The position numbers and the translations under genes are program-made. Below, in pieces: positions 50,806-59,477 of a DNA stretch of 64,000 nucleotides. The notes beneath the pieces are model-generated. The model made no database searches and was not told the DNA's origin. It worked only from the letters and a program-made list of their open reading frames with translations. The DNA lies in NCBI RefSeq assembly GCF_900111565.1, contig NZ_FOIK01000004.1:62001-126000 (forward strand), read 5' to 3'. Positions within the stretch are counted from its first letter, which is position 1; each line of letters begins with the position of its first letter. This stretch comes from Paenibacillus sp. NFR01. Lineage in GTDB: Bacteria; Bacillota; Bacilli; Paenibacillales; Paenibacillaceae.

Positions 50806-52108
50806 GGTGTTCCGCCTCCCTTTGCATTAACAAATTTCCCGCGCGGTTGGTCCATTCCATCGCGCCGCGGTATCCGACGGAAGTTTTCATGTAGGCTCCA
50901 AGCTCATTCCAGACCGGGAAGCCTGCCGGCAGGAGCGCCGCTCCAATTCTCCCCGCCCCGGCCAGGCCGTGAGAGTTGCCGACCCACAAATCGGCGCCAC
51001 TGCCGAGCACCTCGGCATCCTCCAGGTCGCCGACCCACACCTCGCGCTCCATTCCCGCAAGGAGCGGCGTCTCGAACGAAGCGATCAGTGCCTTCTGTTC
51101 CACGCCCAGCTCCTCCAGCCAGCCGGAGACCGAATAGAGATGATCCGGCTCGAGCGCAGCCACCGCCGACATTCCGGCAAACTGGAAGTGGGCATCGAGC
51201 ATCGCGTCGAGCAGATTCTCGCGCTGCCAGCAGTAGCGCAGCGGAACCGGCTCGCCGCTGATCTGATGCAGGAAATGCAGCAGCTCGTCGGTCGCCTTCA
51301 GCCCCATGGCACCGCTGAATAATTTATACGGCGTGCCGAGCGCGTTATGCAGCCGTCTGGCCGGCCGTTCCATGCTGGCGCCTACGGCAATCGTTAATCC
51401 CGATTGCAGGCTTTGCAGCATGGAATCCAGCGGAACGCCGCCGCGGGTGAGCGGCGAGAAGCCGGTCAGCAGATGCCCGGACAGCGAGGTAGAGATGTCC
51501 GGCAGCGCAATCACTTCGAAGCCGAACGAAGAGATCATCTCCTTCAGCTCCATGATATCCGCAGGCGTCAGGAAGGAACCGGGAAGCAGGGTGATCTGGC
51601 GGGTATTCACGGTGCGCTGCCCGCGGTGCCCCGCCTGCTGGATCATCTCGTCGAGCATCGCTTCGACGGTGGCACTGAAGCCGGATTCCAGGGAACCCCG
51701 GAAATCGGGCAGTACCACGGAAAAGGCCAAACCGCCGCGCATGTTGCGCTCCCTTTTATACGATTTGAGCATCGTCTGGTAATCCACACCGGCAACATCG
51801 GTGAGCTCGGTGCCGATAATGCCCACGATATCCGGACGGTGCTTGCTGAGGATGAGGTTCAGCGCCTCCTCCAGATTGCGGTTGGCATCGAAAATGACGT
51901 CCATCTCCTGCAGCGCGGAGGTTTGAACAGCGATCGGCTCGCGGAAATGGCGGGTAAGCAGCGCCTTAGGAAAAGCGGAGCAGCCTTGCGCCCCGTGCAC
52001 GAGCGGCATCGCCCGGTAACAGCCCTGCAGTGCCAGCACCGCCCCGAGCGACTGGCCGATCCGGAGCGGGTTGATGGCCGCCGGTTTCTTCCGGAAGTTA
52101 ATGGTCAT
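50780..52108 (-). CDS. nifN: NifN, nitrogenase cofactor scaffold beta subunit
   Basis: 442 aa. Nitrogenase component-1 family: INPLRIGQSLGAVLALQGC, LVHGAQGCSAFPKALLTRHF, DIVGIIGTELTDVAG and GGVPLDSMLQSL. Compared with NifK it keeps the two N-terminal cysteines (in ALQGCY and GAQGCSAF) but lacks the third P-cluster position. With NifE it forms the heterotetramer on which FeMo-co is completed. The start overlaps the nifE stop by 11 bp; GGGAGG precedes the ATG. Confidence 0.95.
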   Translation of the reverse strand: MTINFRKKPAAINPLRIGQSLGAVLALQGCYRAMPLVHGAQGCSAFPKALLTRHFREPIAVQTSALQEMDVIFDANRNLEEALNLILSKHRPDIVGIIGTELTDVAGVDYQTMLKSYKRERNMRGGLAFSVVLPDFRGSLESGFSATVEAMLDEMIQQAGHRGQRTVNTRQITLLPGSFLTPADIMELKEMISSFGFEVIALPDISTSLSGHLLTGFSPLTRGGVPLDSMLQSLQSGLTIAVGASMERPARRLHNALGTPYKLFSGAMGLKATDELLHFLHQISGEPVPLRYCWQRENLLDAMLDAHFQFAGMSAVAALEPDHLYSVSGWLEELGVEQKALIASFETPLLAGMEREVWVGDLEDAEVLGSGADLWVGNSHGLAGAGRIGAALLPAGFPVWNELGAYMKTSVGYRGAMEWTNRAGNLLMQREAEHRESSIRHR

Positions 52109-53459
52109 ACGATCCCTCCCTGTCCCATGGGGCGGGGCTTGATGCCAGCTTCCAGATGGGATTGGCCAGCGAAAAGGTTAATTCCTTGGCCAGCCGCAGC
52201 AGTCCCTCATAGCCCGCGTAAGCTTTATGCCGTTCCTGATTGATGTCGATAAAGGGAATCTGCTCCTTCATGGCGACGTACATGTTCCGCCCGCCGGCGA
52301 TCATGATGTCGGCCTTGCGTTCCCGCATCGTCTTGAGAATCCGGCCGGCGCCGCCTTCCGGAATGTATTCGGTATCGTCGCCGACCCGGTCGGCGATCCG
52401 CCGCACATCATCCTCCGTGCTTTTATTGGTGCCGACGCCGACCACCTGCACGCCCAGCTCCTTCAGCGCGGAAATGACGGACCAGCTTTTTACGCCGCCG
52501 GTATACAGCACCGCTTTTTTGCCTTTCAGAATTTTGCGGTACGGCCGCAGGTCCTGGCTGAGCCGATTCTCCTCCCGTTCCGTCAGGCGGTCCACCCGGC
52601 GTTCCATCTCGCGGTCGTTCATCAGATAGGCCATCTGCCGCAAGGAATACGTCGTTTCCTTCGCTCCGTAGAAAGAGCCCTCGAAATAAGGAATGCCGTA
52701 TCTGGATTCCATTTCCCGGGCAAGGCCCAGCAATGCGCGGCTGCAGACCACCATATTCACTCTCGCCCGGTGCGCCCAGGCGATCTCCTTATATCTGGCG
52801 TCGCCGGTAATCCGCGAAGTCACATGAATACCGGCGCTGTTCATCAGCTTCTCGATATCCCACATTTCACCGGCGATATTGTATTCGCCGATCAGATTAA
52901 TGCCCAGCGGCGTCTGCGGCTCCGGTTCTCCCGTTCCGATCACGTACTGCAGCAGGGCGTCGCCGGCCAGCCGGTTGCCAAGGTTCTTGCTGCCGACAAA
53001 ACCGGGGCTGTTCACCGGAATGACCGGGATGCCGAGGCGGTCGGCGGCTTCCCTGCATACCGCATCCATATCTTCGCCGATGAGCGCGGTCACGCAGGTC
53101 GAATAGACAAATATTGCCGGAGGCGCATAGCGCTCGGCAATATAGTCGATGCTTTGTCTCAGTTTTTTCTCGCCGCCGAAAATAATATCCGAATCGCCGA
53201 GGTCCGTGGCAAAGCCGTATTGGGACAGCGAAGGGCCGCTGGAGAGCGCACCCCGGCTCTCCCAGCTGTTTCCGGCACAGGCAATCGGACCATGGACCAG
53301 ATGGGCGGCGTCCATAATCGGCAACAGTGTAATTTGGGCTCCGTCGAAGGAGCAGCCTCCGGCCGCTTCTCCCGGTTTCGGACGGGGACATTGCTTGACC
53401 TTGGGCGCGAGGCTCCCGCAAGCTTCGGAATCGAATTCGTCTTTTCGAATAGGGTCCAT
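52098..53459 (-). CDS. nifE: NifE, nitrogenase cofactor scaffold alpha subunit
   Basis: 453 aa from the ATG at 53459 (MDPIRKDEFD), with AAGGAG 11 bases upstream; an ATG ten codons earlier has none. Family features: PGEAAGGCSFDGAQITLLPI, VHGPIACAGNSWESRG, STCVTALIGEDMDAVC and VKSWSVISALKELGVQVVG. Forms the alpha2beta2 NifEN scaffold. A 201-bp gap with nested hairpins separates it from nifK, the only large gap in the operon, while nifN follows with overlap. Confidence 0.95.
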   Translation of the reverse strand: MDPIRKDEFDSEACGSLAPKVKQCPRPKPGEAAGGCSFDGAQITLLPIMDAAHLVHGPIACAGNSWESRGALSSGPSLSQYGFATDLGDSDIIFGGEKKLRQSIDYIAERYAPPAIFVYSTCVTALIGEDMDAVCREAADRLGIPVIPVNSPGFVGSKNLGNRLAGDALLQYVIGTGEPEPQTPLGINLIGEYNIAGEMWDIEKLMNSAGIHVTSRITGDARYKEIAWAHRARVNMVVCSRALLGLAREMESRYGIPYFEGSFYGAKETTYSLRQMAYLMNDREMERRVDRLTEREENRLSQDLRPYRKILKGKKAVLYTGGVKSWSVISALKELGVQVVGVGTNKSTEDDVRRIADRVGDDTEYIPEGGAGRILKTMRERKADIMIAGGRNMYVAMKEQIPFIDINQERHKAYAGYEGLLRLAKELTFSLANPIWKLASSPAPWDREGSYDH

Positions 53460-53501
53460 CGGCTTCTCATCTCCTTCGTCTTTACACATGATTGCAAGAA
53501 T

Positions 53502-53561
53502 CCCGGCAGGCCCGCTCCGAAATTCGCAAACTGCGAATATTGAGAAGCTGGACATGCCGGG
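53502..53561 (-). other. Nested stem-loops in the nifK-nifE gap
   Basis: An outer stem CCCGGCA/TGCCGGG (53555-53561 with 53502-53508) encloses an inner hairpin ATTCGCA/TGCGAAT (53532-53538 with 53522-53528, 3-base loop). There is no U-tract after it. Upstream (53575-53655) lies an AT-rich stretch with loosely promoter-like hexamers. It may mark an mRNA-processing or stabilising point that sets nifHDK above nifENX, or an internal promoter. Confidence 0.5.
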
Positions 53562-53660
53562 CAGAGGTTTACTTTTACATTAATTCAAATGAATGTATAT
53601 CAATTTTAATTTCGTTTTGCGTAAATTTTCAGTAATTTTCATCACTTCAATACCTTACAT

Positions 53661-55220
53661 CTACCGCACCAGATCGTAATTAAAGCCGGAATTGTTGTTG
53701 TCGAGCTGCTCCAGCACGGTGTTCACCAGCAGCGATATCAGATTCAATGCGCCTTGATAGCCGAGAATCGGATAGCGGTGCATATGATGGCGGTCAAAAA
53801 TCGGGAATCCTACGCGGACGAGCGGCACATTCGCATCCTTGGCGGCGAATTTCAAATGCGAGCTTCCGATGGCAAGGTCGACCGGGTCGTTCAACAGCAG
53901 GGAACGCATATGCCATAAGTCCTTACCAATGTACAGCTTCGCTTCCGAGCCGTACACGCTTCCGGCCAGCAGCGCTTCCGCTTCTTCCTTGAACTTCAAT
54001 GTGTTAAATTCCACGTCGCCGTTCGAGCACACGATATGCACCGGCTCCATCCCGACTTCAAGGCAGAAGCCGATGAGTCCGATCAGGAGATCCGGGTCGC
54101 CGACCAGCGCGACCCGCTTGCCGTGCAGGTAAGGGTGGCTGTCGGCCAGAGCGTCGATGATGCGGCCCCGTTCTTCCGTGAGCGAAGCCGGAACCGGCAG
54201 GCCGGTCAGTTCGCTGATCGTGGCCAACAGCGTATCGGTGCCTTTGATGCCGAGCGGCGTGGACAGGGCCGCGATCTGCTGGTTCCAGGTTCCGCCGATA
54301 TACTCCTGCGTCTTCTTCAGCGTATATTTCTGCAGCGACAGTGTGCCGAGCGCATTCGCGGCCAGCGGCACGTCAGCCAGCTTTGTTCCGCCGTAATAAT
54401 ATTCGTACTCTCCGGTCGCCGGAGAATCATAGTTGCCGCTGTGGTCCCCGAGAATCGTATATTCGGTATCGAAGGCGTTCAGGATTTTACGGATTTCCGC
54501 AAAATTTCCGGTGTACGGTTCAAAGCCGAGCATGATGTTCAGCTTCTCGCCGGAGCCTTCGCCGGTCCCCGGCGTGGCCTTAGTGCCGGACCGATCGTAC
54601 AGATAGCTGAGGATGCCCTTCAGCATGGCGTCGTAGCCCGTAATATGCGAGCCGACGAAGCTTGGCGTATTGCAATAAGCTACCGGAAAATCCTCGCTGA
54701 TGACCCCTTTTTGCCGGGCATTGCCGATGAACGCCGACAGGTCGTCGCCGATGACCTCGGCCATGCAGGTCGTACAGATCGTCACCATCTCCGGTTTGTA
54801 CAGCGCCACGCTGTTCTCCAGACCGTCGATCAGGTTGCTCATCCCGCCAAATACGGCGGCATCCTCGGTCATCGAGGAGGATACGGCCGGCGTCGGTTCC
54901 TTGAAATGACGGCTCAAATGGCTGCGGAAATAGGAATTGCAGCCCTGGGAGCCATGCACGAACGGCAGGGTTTTCTCGAAACCCAGGGCGGCCATTACCG
55001 AACCGAGCGGTTGGCAGGCTTTATGCGGATTGATAACGACCGCTTCGCGGGCAAAGTTTTTCTCCATATATTCTGCGGACTTGGAATACGCCAGGGCTTC
55101 GGCCGTTTCCTGTTCGCTGCAAGGGGCCTCGAATTGCTTTTTGTTCTCCCGCTGCTGCACGAAACGCTCTTCCGCAAACAACGTGTTGTAATCCGGAAGC
55201 TCCAGTCTGTCCTTGCTCAT
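53661..55220 (-). CDS. nifK: NifK, nitrogenase MoFe protein beta chain
   Basis: 519 aa from the ATG at 55220 (MSKDRLELPDYN), overlapping the nifD stop by 4 bp (ATGA) with GAGGAGG at 7 bases. P-cluster cysteines lie in NPHKACQPLGSVMAALGF, HGSQGCNSYFRSHLSRHF and TICTTCMAEVIGDD. C-terminal LGYQGALNLISLLVNTVLEQ is typical. Forms the alpha2beta2 dinitrogenase with NifD. Confidence 0.98.
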   Translation of the reverse strand: MSKDRLELPDYNTLFAEERFVQQRENKKQFEAPCSEQETAEALAYSKSAEYMEKNFAREAVVINPHKACQPLGSVMAALGFEKTLPFVHGSQGCNSYFRSHLSRHFKEPTPAVSSSMTEDAAVFGGMSNLIDGLENSVALYKPEMVTICTTCMAEVIGDDLSAFIGNARQKGVISEDFPVAYCNTPSFVGSHITGYDAMLKGILSYLYDRSGTKATPGTGEGSGEKLNIMLGFEPYTGNFAEIRKILNAFDTEYTILGDHSGNYDSPATGEYEYYYGGTKLADVPLAANALGTLSLQKYTLKKTQEYIGGTWNQQIAALSTPLGIKGTDTLLATISELTGLPVPASLTEERGRIIDALADSHPYLHGKRVALVGDPDLLIGLIGFCLEVGMEPVHIVCSNGDVEFNTLKFKEEAEALLAGSVYGSEAKLYIGKDLWHMRSLLLNDPVDLAIGSSHLKFAAKDANVPLVRVGFPIFDRHHMHRYPILGYQGALNLISLLVNTVLEQLDNNNSGFNYDLVR

Positions 55221-56674
55221 AGGCTCGCCTCCTCTTTCCGGGCTTTGGTTTTCCGCGGGATCAGTTCCCAAACCGGGCTGTTTACGGTCATATCCATGTC
55301 CTTGGCAAAAATCTTGAACCCGTCGAACCCGTGATACGGTCCGCTGTAATCCCAGGAGTGCATCTGGCGGAACGGCACGCCCATCTTGTGGTACACGTAT
55401 TTCTCCTTGACGCCCGAGCCGACCAGGTCGATATTCAGCTTTTGCGCCAGTTCCTCCAGCTCGTAAGCCGTCGGATCGTCCATAATGATCGTGCCTTCCT
55501 TCATCATCGGGAAGGTCCGTTCATAATCGTCCTTGTGGGCGAACTCGTAGCCGGAAGCCACAATGTCCATGCCCAGATCCTCGTAAGCGCCGATGGTGTG
55601 GCGGGAACGCAGGCCGCCGATCATCAGCAGCACTTTTTTGCCTTCCAGGCGCGGTCTGAATTTGTTGATGATGGCATCCATCTGCGGTTTGTATTTGGCG
55701 ATCATCTTCTCGCAATTGGCCTGGATCGTCTCGTCGAAAAGCGCAGCGATGGCGCGCAGGCTTTCATACGTTTTGCTCGGGCCGAAGAAATTGTATTCCA
55801 TCCACGGAATTCCGTAAGCCTTCTCCATATGATCGACCATGTAATTCATGGAGCGGTGGCAGTGGATCAGATTCAGCTTTGCTTTGTGGGCGATCTGCAA
55901 CTCGTTGAGCGTACCGTCGCCGGACCATTGGGCAATGACCCGCAGTCCCATCTCCTCCAGCAGAATGCGTGAAGCCCAGGCATCGCCGCCGATATTGTAA
56001 TCGCCGATGATGTTGACATCGTAAGGCCCCGTCTCGGCCAGCTCCGCGCGTCCCATCACGAAATCGCGGATCGCGTCATTGGCGATATGGTGGCCCAGCG
56101 ACTGGCTGACGCCGCGGAAGCCTTCGCAGCGGACGGGCACGATCGGCATATCCAGCTCCTTGGCCATCTTCTTGGAGACGGCCTCGATATCGTCGCCGAT
56201 CAGACCGACCGGGCATTCGGATTGCACGGAGATCCCTTTTGCCAGCGGGAACATCTCCGTAATTTCGCGCATAATCACTTCAAGCTTCTTGTCGCCGCCG
56301 AAAACGATGTCCGTCTCCTGAAAATCGCTTGTAATCTGCATGGCGGTAAAATTGTCGATTCCCAGCGTGCCGTTCGCGTAATTGCGGCGGGTGCCCCAGC
56401 TGTATTGCCCGCAGCCGATCGGACCGTGGCTGATATGCACCATGTCCTTGATCGGCCCCCAGACCACGCCCTTGGAGCCGGCATATGAGCAGCCGCGCGG
56501 CGTCATAACGCCAGGGCGGGACTTTATATTGGATTTCAGGGAGCAGGTGCCGCAGCTGATCGCATCCTCGGTGTTGATCTGATAATGCTTTTGACGGTCC
56601 TTTCGCGCTTTTTGGGGATAGGCTTCCAGAACCTCATCCACCAGCTTCTTGTTCGCTTCGATATCCAGACCCAT
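55217..56674 (-). CDS. nifD: NifD, nitrogenase MoFe protein alpha chain
   Basis: 485 aa. P-cluster ligands Cys62, Cys88 (HGPIGCGQYSW) and Cys154 (SECPVGLIGDD), active-site Arg96, Gln191 and His195 (GVSQSLGHHIAND), FeMo-co ligands Cys272 (LIHCHRSMNY) and His439 (RQMHSWDYSGPYH). All residues expected of a functional molybdenum enzyme are present, so it is not a Vnf/Anf or nitrogenase-like protein. TAAGGAGGG precedes the ATG. It follows nifH by 13 bp and overlaps nifK by 4 bp. Confidence 0.99.
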   Translation of the reverse strand: MGLDIEANKKLVDEVLEAYPQKARKDRQKHYQINTEDAISCGTCSLKSNIKSRPGVMTPRGCSYAGSKGVVWGPIKDMVHISHGPIGCGQYSWGTRRNYANGTLGIDNFTAMQITSDFQETDIVFGGDKKLEVIMREITEMFPLAKGISVQSECPVGLIGDDIEAVSKKMAKELDMPIVPVRCEGFRGVSQSLGHHIANDAIRDFVMGRAELAETGPYDVNIIGDYNIGGDAWASRILLEEMGLRVIAQWSGDGTLNELQIAHKAKLNLIHCHRSMNYMVDHMEKAYGIPWMEYNFFGPSKTYESLRAIAALFDETIQANCEKMIAKYKPQMDAIINKFRPRLEGKKVLLMIGGLRSRHTIGAYEDLGMDIVASGYEFAHKDDYERTFPMMKEGTIIMDDPTAYELEELAQKLNIDLVGSGVKEKYVYHKMGVPFRQMHSWDYSGPYHGFDGFKIFAKDMDMTVNSPVWELIPRKTKARKEEASL

Positions 56675-56687
56675 GGGATAACCCTCC

Positions 56688-57557
56688 TTATTGGCCGGCG
56701 GCTTTCATTTTGGCGATGGCGGCTTCCTCGTCTTCGATGACGCCAAATTCCATCAGCAGTTCTTCCAGTTCCTCCATGGAGATCGGAGTCGGAATGGTCA
56801 GCATTTTATTGTTGAGAATTTTTTCGGCGAGCATTTCGTATTCTTTGGCCTGCTGATGTTCCGGATTGTATTGCGCGACGGTCATCCGCCGCAGCTCGGC
56901 ATGCTGCACAACGTTGTTCCGCGGCACAAAATGAATCATTTGGGTATTCAGGCGACGGGCCAATTCCGTGATTAACTCATCCTCGCGGTCCGTATTCCGG
57001 CTGTTGCAGATCAGGCCGCCCAGCCGTACGCCGCCGCTGTTGGCATATTTCAGAATCCCGCGGGCAATGTTGTTGGCGGCGTACATCGCCATCATTTCAC
57101 CCGAACAGACGATGTAAATCTCTTGCGCTTTGTTCTCGCGGATCGGCATGGCGAACCCGCCGCATACCACGTCGCCGAGTACGTCGTAGGATACAAAGTC
57201 AAGATCCTGATAGGCGCCTTCCTGCTCCAGGAAGTTGATCGCGGTGATAATCCCGCGGCCGGCGCAGCCTACGCCCGGCTCCGGACCGCCGCATTCCACG
57301 TTGATAATGTCCCCGAAGCCGGTTTGCAGCACGTCATCCAGCTCCAAATCTTCAACCGAGCCGAGCTCCGCCGCCATGTGAAGCACCGTTTGCTGGGCTT
57401 TGGTATTCAGGATCAGCCGGGTAGAGTCCGCTTTAGGGTCACAGCCGACGATCATTACGCGTTGGCCGAATTTCGTTGCCAGCTGAGCCAGGGTGTTTTG
57501 CGAAGTGGTCGATTTGCCGATACCGCCTTTACCGTAGAAAGCGATTTGTCTCATCAT
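56688..57557 (-). CDS. nifH: NifH, nitrogenase iron protein
   Basis: 289 aa. P-loop YGKGGIGKSTT (about residues 8-18), Fe4S4 ligand cysteines in EPGVGCAGRG and DVVCGGFAMP, and the ADP-ribosylation-type Arg in GCAGRGI. Delivers electrons to NifDK with ATP hydrolysis and participates in cofactor maturation. AAGGGATG precedes the double ATG start; it begins 3 bp after nifB. Only one nifH copy lies in the window. Confidence 0.99.
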   Translation of the reverse strand: MMRQIAFYGKGGIGKSTTSQNTLAQLATKFGQRVMIVGCDPKADSTRLILNTKAQQTVLHMAAELGSVEDLELDDVLQTGFGDIINVECGGPEPGVGCAGRGIITAINFLEQEGAYQDLDFVSYDVLGDVVCGGFAMPIRENKAQEIYIVCSGEMMAMYAANNIARGILKYANSGGVRLGGLICNSRNTDREDELITELARRLNTQMIHFVPRNNVVQHAELRRMTVAQYNPEHQQAKEYEMLAEKILNNKMLTIPTPISMEELEELLMEFGVIEDEEAAIAKMKAAGQ

Positions 57558-57560
57558 TCA

Positions 57561-58931
57561 TCATCCCTTCGAAATAGTAATATTTTCAAAATAAGAGCTG
57601 TACTTGACGCTTTCGAGAATCGCTTCCGTAATATCGCCTTTGCGGACCAGGGGAAGAACCCCCGCCTTGTTCAGTGCGGCCCGCGGGCCTTCGCCGATGC
57701 CGGAGCAGAGCAGGATGCGGCAGTCGCCGAGAATCGAGAGAATCTCCTGCAGCGTCGCCGCTTTGTCGCCGTTGCAGTCGGCTTTTCCATGGCAGTAGGC
57801 CTGGATTTTACGCACCCCGACAAGCTGAACCTCCCGGCCGTCGGTATCGTAGATCAGAAATTCCGTCGCATGGCCGAAATGCTGGTTCACCTTGTCGCCG
57901 CCGCGGGTGGCAACGGCAATCCGGGTTTTCGGCGCTTCGGCGAGCAGAACCTTTTGCTTCATCCGTTTTGCATCCATGCGCTCACGGATTTTGTCATCGA
58001 GGCCGCTTTGAAACTGTGCTCTGGCTTCGGCGTTGATCGCCGGATCCGCCTCCATCCTCTCCAGCGGAAAATCCTGATTGCGGTCCTGGCCCAGCAGCCC
58101 GATCGCATCCGCACGGCATTGCCGGCAGTGGCGCATGACTTTCATGCCCTCGCGTCCAAGCTGCTCCTGCAGGTTGTGCAGCTCCTTTGGACGGGGCGCC
58201 TTTCGCCCGTCCTTCTCGTACTGGCTTCCCGGCGCGATAATCAGCGGCGTTACGTTGTGCAGCGTGGCTCCGAGCTCTTTTACTCTTTGGGACACGGCCT
58301 GCAAGTGATGATCGTTGACCCCCGGAATCATAATCGAATTGACCTTGACGAGAATGCCTTCCTTTGCCAGCAACTCCAGACCGAGAAGCTGGCGCCTGAT
58401 CAGCAGCTCCGCCGCCTCCAGCCCTTCGTAACGGATGCCTTCATCGACTACCCAGGGATAAATCTCCTGTCCGATCTCCGGATCGATCGCATTGATGGTG
58501 ATCGTAACATGCCGGATGCCCAGCTCCACGATCTCTTCAATATGGCGAAACAGCGTGAGGCCGTTTGTGCTGAGGCACAAAGCGACATCGGGCACATGCT
58601 CTTTTACCCTGGCGAACGTATCGAAGGTCTGCTCCGGATTGGCGAGCGGATCACCCGGACCGGCAATGCCGACGACCGACAGCTGCATCAGCTGCCCGGC
58701 GACACCCTTCACTTTGCGCTCTGCCTGCTCTGGCGTCAGCACCTCGCTGACCACGCCCGGCCTGCTCTCATTGACGCAGTCAAACTTCCGGTTGCAGTAG
58801 TTGCACTGGATGTTGCAGGCAGGAGCGACCGGAATATGCATCCGGGCAAAATAACGGTGGGCTTCCTCGCTGTAGCAAGGGTGGCGGCTGATCTCCGCCT
58901 CGATGTCACTGGATATACACGACGGCTGCAT
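57561..58931 (-). CDS. nifB: NifB, radical-SAM FeMo-co precursor synthase with NifX-like tail
   Basis: 456 aa from the ATG at 58931 (MQPSCISSDIEAEISRHPC), which has GGAGG at 8 bases; a GTG three codons earlier overlaps the ribosome binding site. Radical-SAM motif APACNIQCNYCNRKFDC, with VVGIAGPGDPLANPEQ and VMRHCRQCRADA further on. Residues about 330-450 (IAVATRGGDKVNQHFGHATE) are a NifX-like domain. Builds the 8Fe-carbide NifB-co. First gene of the nif operon, behind the promoter at 59032-59060. Confidence 0.97.
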   Translation of the reverse strand: MQPSCISSDIEAEISRHPCYSEEAHRYFARMHIPVAPACNIQCNYCNRKFDCVNESRPGVVSEVLTPEQAERKVKGVAGQLMQLSVVGIAGPGDPLANPEQTFDTFARVKEHVPDVALCLSTNGLTLFRHIEEIVELGIRHVTITINAIDPEIGQEIYPWVVDEGIRYEGLEAAELLIRRQLLGLELLAKEGILVKVNSIMIPGVNDHHLQAVSQRVKELGATLHNVTPLIIAPGSQYEKDGRKAPRPKELHNLQEQLGREGMKVMRHCRQCRADAIGLLGQDRNQDFPLERMEADPAINAEARAQFQSGLDDKIRERMDAKRMKQKVLLAEAPKTRIAVATRGGDKVNQHFGHATEFLIYDTDGREVQLVGVRKIQAYCHGKADCNGDKAATLQEILSILGDCRILLCSGIGEGPRAALNKAGVLPLVRKGDITEAILESVKYSSYFENITISKG

Positions 58932-58983
58932 CGTTCCCACCTCCTAAACTGGGGTACCTGATAATCGCAGATCGGCAAGTTTG

Positions 58984-59000
58984 TGTTATATTTTCTTCCA
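58984..59000. promoter_or_regulatory. GlnR-like box (proximal) in the nif leader
   Basis: TGTTA-N7-TTCCA differs at one position from the GlnR consensus TGTNA-N7-TNACA. It lies about 25-40 bp downstream of the predicted nif transcription start, where GlnR binding would block transcription. Assignment by motif. Confidence 0.45.
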
Positions 59001-59031
59001 CCAACCTCGCTTGACCTCTTGGATTAGTCTC

Positions 59032-59060
59032 ATCATATTTTCAAAACAGGGGAGCGTCAA
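59032..59060 (-). promoter_or_regulatory. nifB: Sigma-A promoter of the nif operon
   Basis: On the minus strand TTGACG (59055-59060), a 17-bp spacer and TATGAT (59032-59037) give a good sigma-A promoter about 100 bp before nifB. No NifA box or sigma-54 -24/-12 element was seen, in line with sigma-A control in Paenibacillus. Confidence 0.7.
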
Positions 59061-59119
59061 TGAAGCAGAGCCGTATAAATCGCCTAATTCCTTCAAGTTT
59101 GCATTTCCGTCAAATCATA

Positions 59120-59136
59120 TGTGACTTTACCTAACT
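59120..59136. promoter_or_regulatory. GlnR-like box (distal) upstream of the nif promoter
   Basis: TGTGA-N7-TAACT differs at one position from TGTNA-N7-TNACA. It lies about 60 bp upstream of the nif -35, a place for activation, and about 60 bp from the terC promoter. With the proximal box it forms the upstream/downstream pair described for GlnR-controlled Paenibacillus nif promoters. Confidence 0.45.
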
Positions 59137-59176
59137 CGTATGTATCATGTTTCCGTTTCCATTTTCATGTTTTCAT

Positions 59177-59191
59177 TGAGATTTATTCTCA
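59177..59191. promoter_or_regulatory. TGAGA-N5-TCTCA palindrome before the terC promoter
   Basis: A 5-5-5 perfect inverted repeat 6 bp upstream of the terC -35. It matches 12 of 15 positions of a Fur-type TGATAATNATTATCA box, so a Fur/PerR-family metal or peroxide regulator is possible. Confidence 0.35.
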
Positions 59192-59197
59192 TGATAG

Positions 59198-59226
59198 TTG
59201 ACAACCGCCTGAAAGTCGGCTAAGAT
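59198..59226 (+). promoter_or_regulatory. Sigma-A promoter of terC
   Basis: TTGACA (59198-59203), a 17-bp spacer and TAAGAT (59221-59226), placed about 30 bp before the riboswitch aptamer. Near-consensus. Confidence 0.8.
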
Positions 59227-59257
59227 ACTTACAAGTTCAATGCTTCTAAAAATTGCA

Positions 59258-59415
59258 TATCCCGTAAAGGGGAGTAGCTGTTAAATAAAGTCGTCAATAC
59301 GAGAATATGAGAATGTTCTCCGGCTTTATTGGCAATTAACCATTGTTAGCGAGACCTTTACCAACCAGATTAGTCCTTTATCCAAAGGCTGATCTGTTTG
59401 GTAAAGGTCTTTTTT
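59258..59415 (+). ncRNA. yybP-ykoY manganese riboswitch with intrinsic terminator
   Basis: The conserved yybP-ykoY strands are present: AAAGGGGAGTAGC (59266-59278) and, after a roughly 70-nt helical insert, GCGAGACC (59349-59356). The downstream arm enters a 13-bp terminator stem AGACCTTTACCAA/TTGGTAAAGGTCT (59352-59364 and 59398-59410) ending in TTTTTT. The GAGACC strand is shared by aptamer and terminator, so Mn2+ binding would prevent terminator formation and switch on terC. Confidence 0.9.
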
Positions 59416-59477
59416 GTATACTTTTGGCCAAAATAATGGGGGCAGAGGTAAAAAATACTTTTTAGGAGGAAACGGAA

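Noticed and set aside
47944..58931. nif operon as a recently inserted island
   Set aside because: No integrase, flanking repeats or tRNA at its borders, and its codon style and Shine-Dalgarno signals match neighbouring genes; horizontal origin may be ancient but cannot be shown here.
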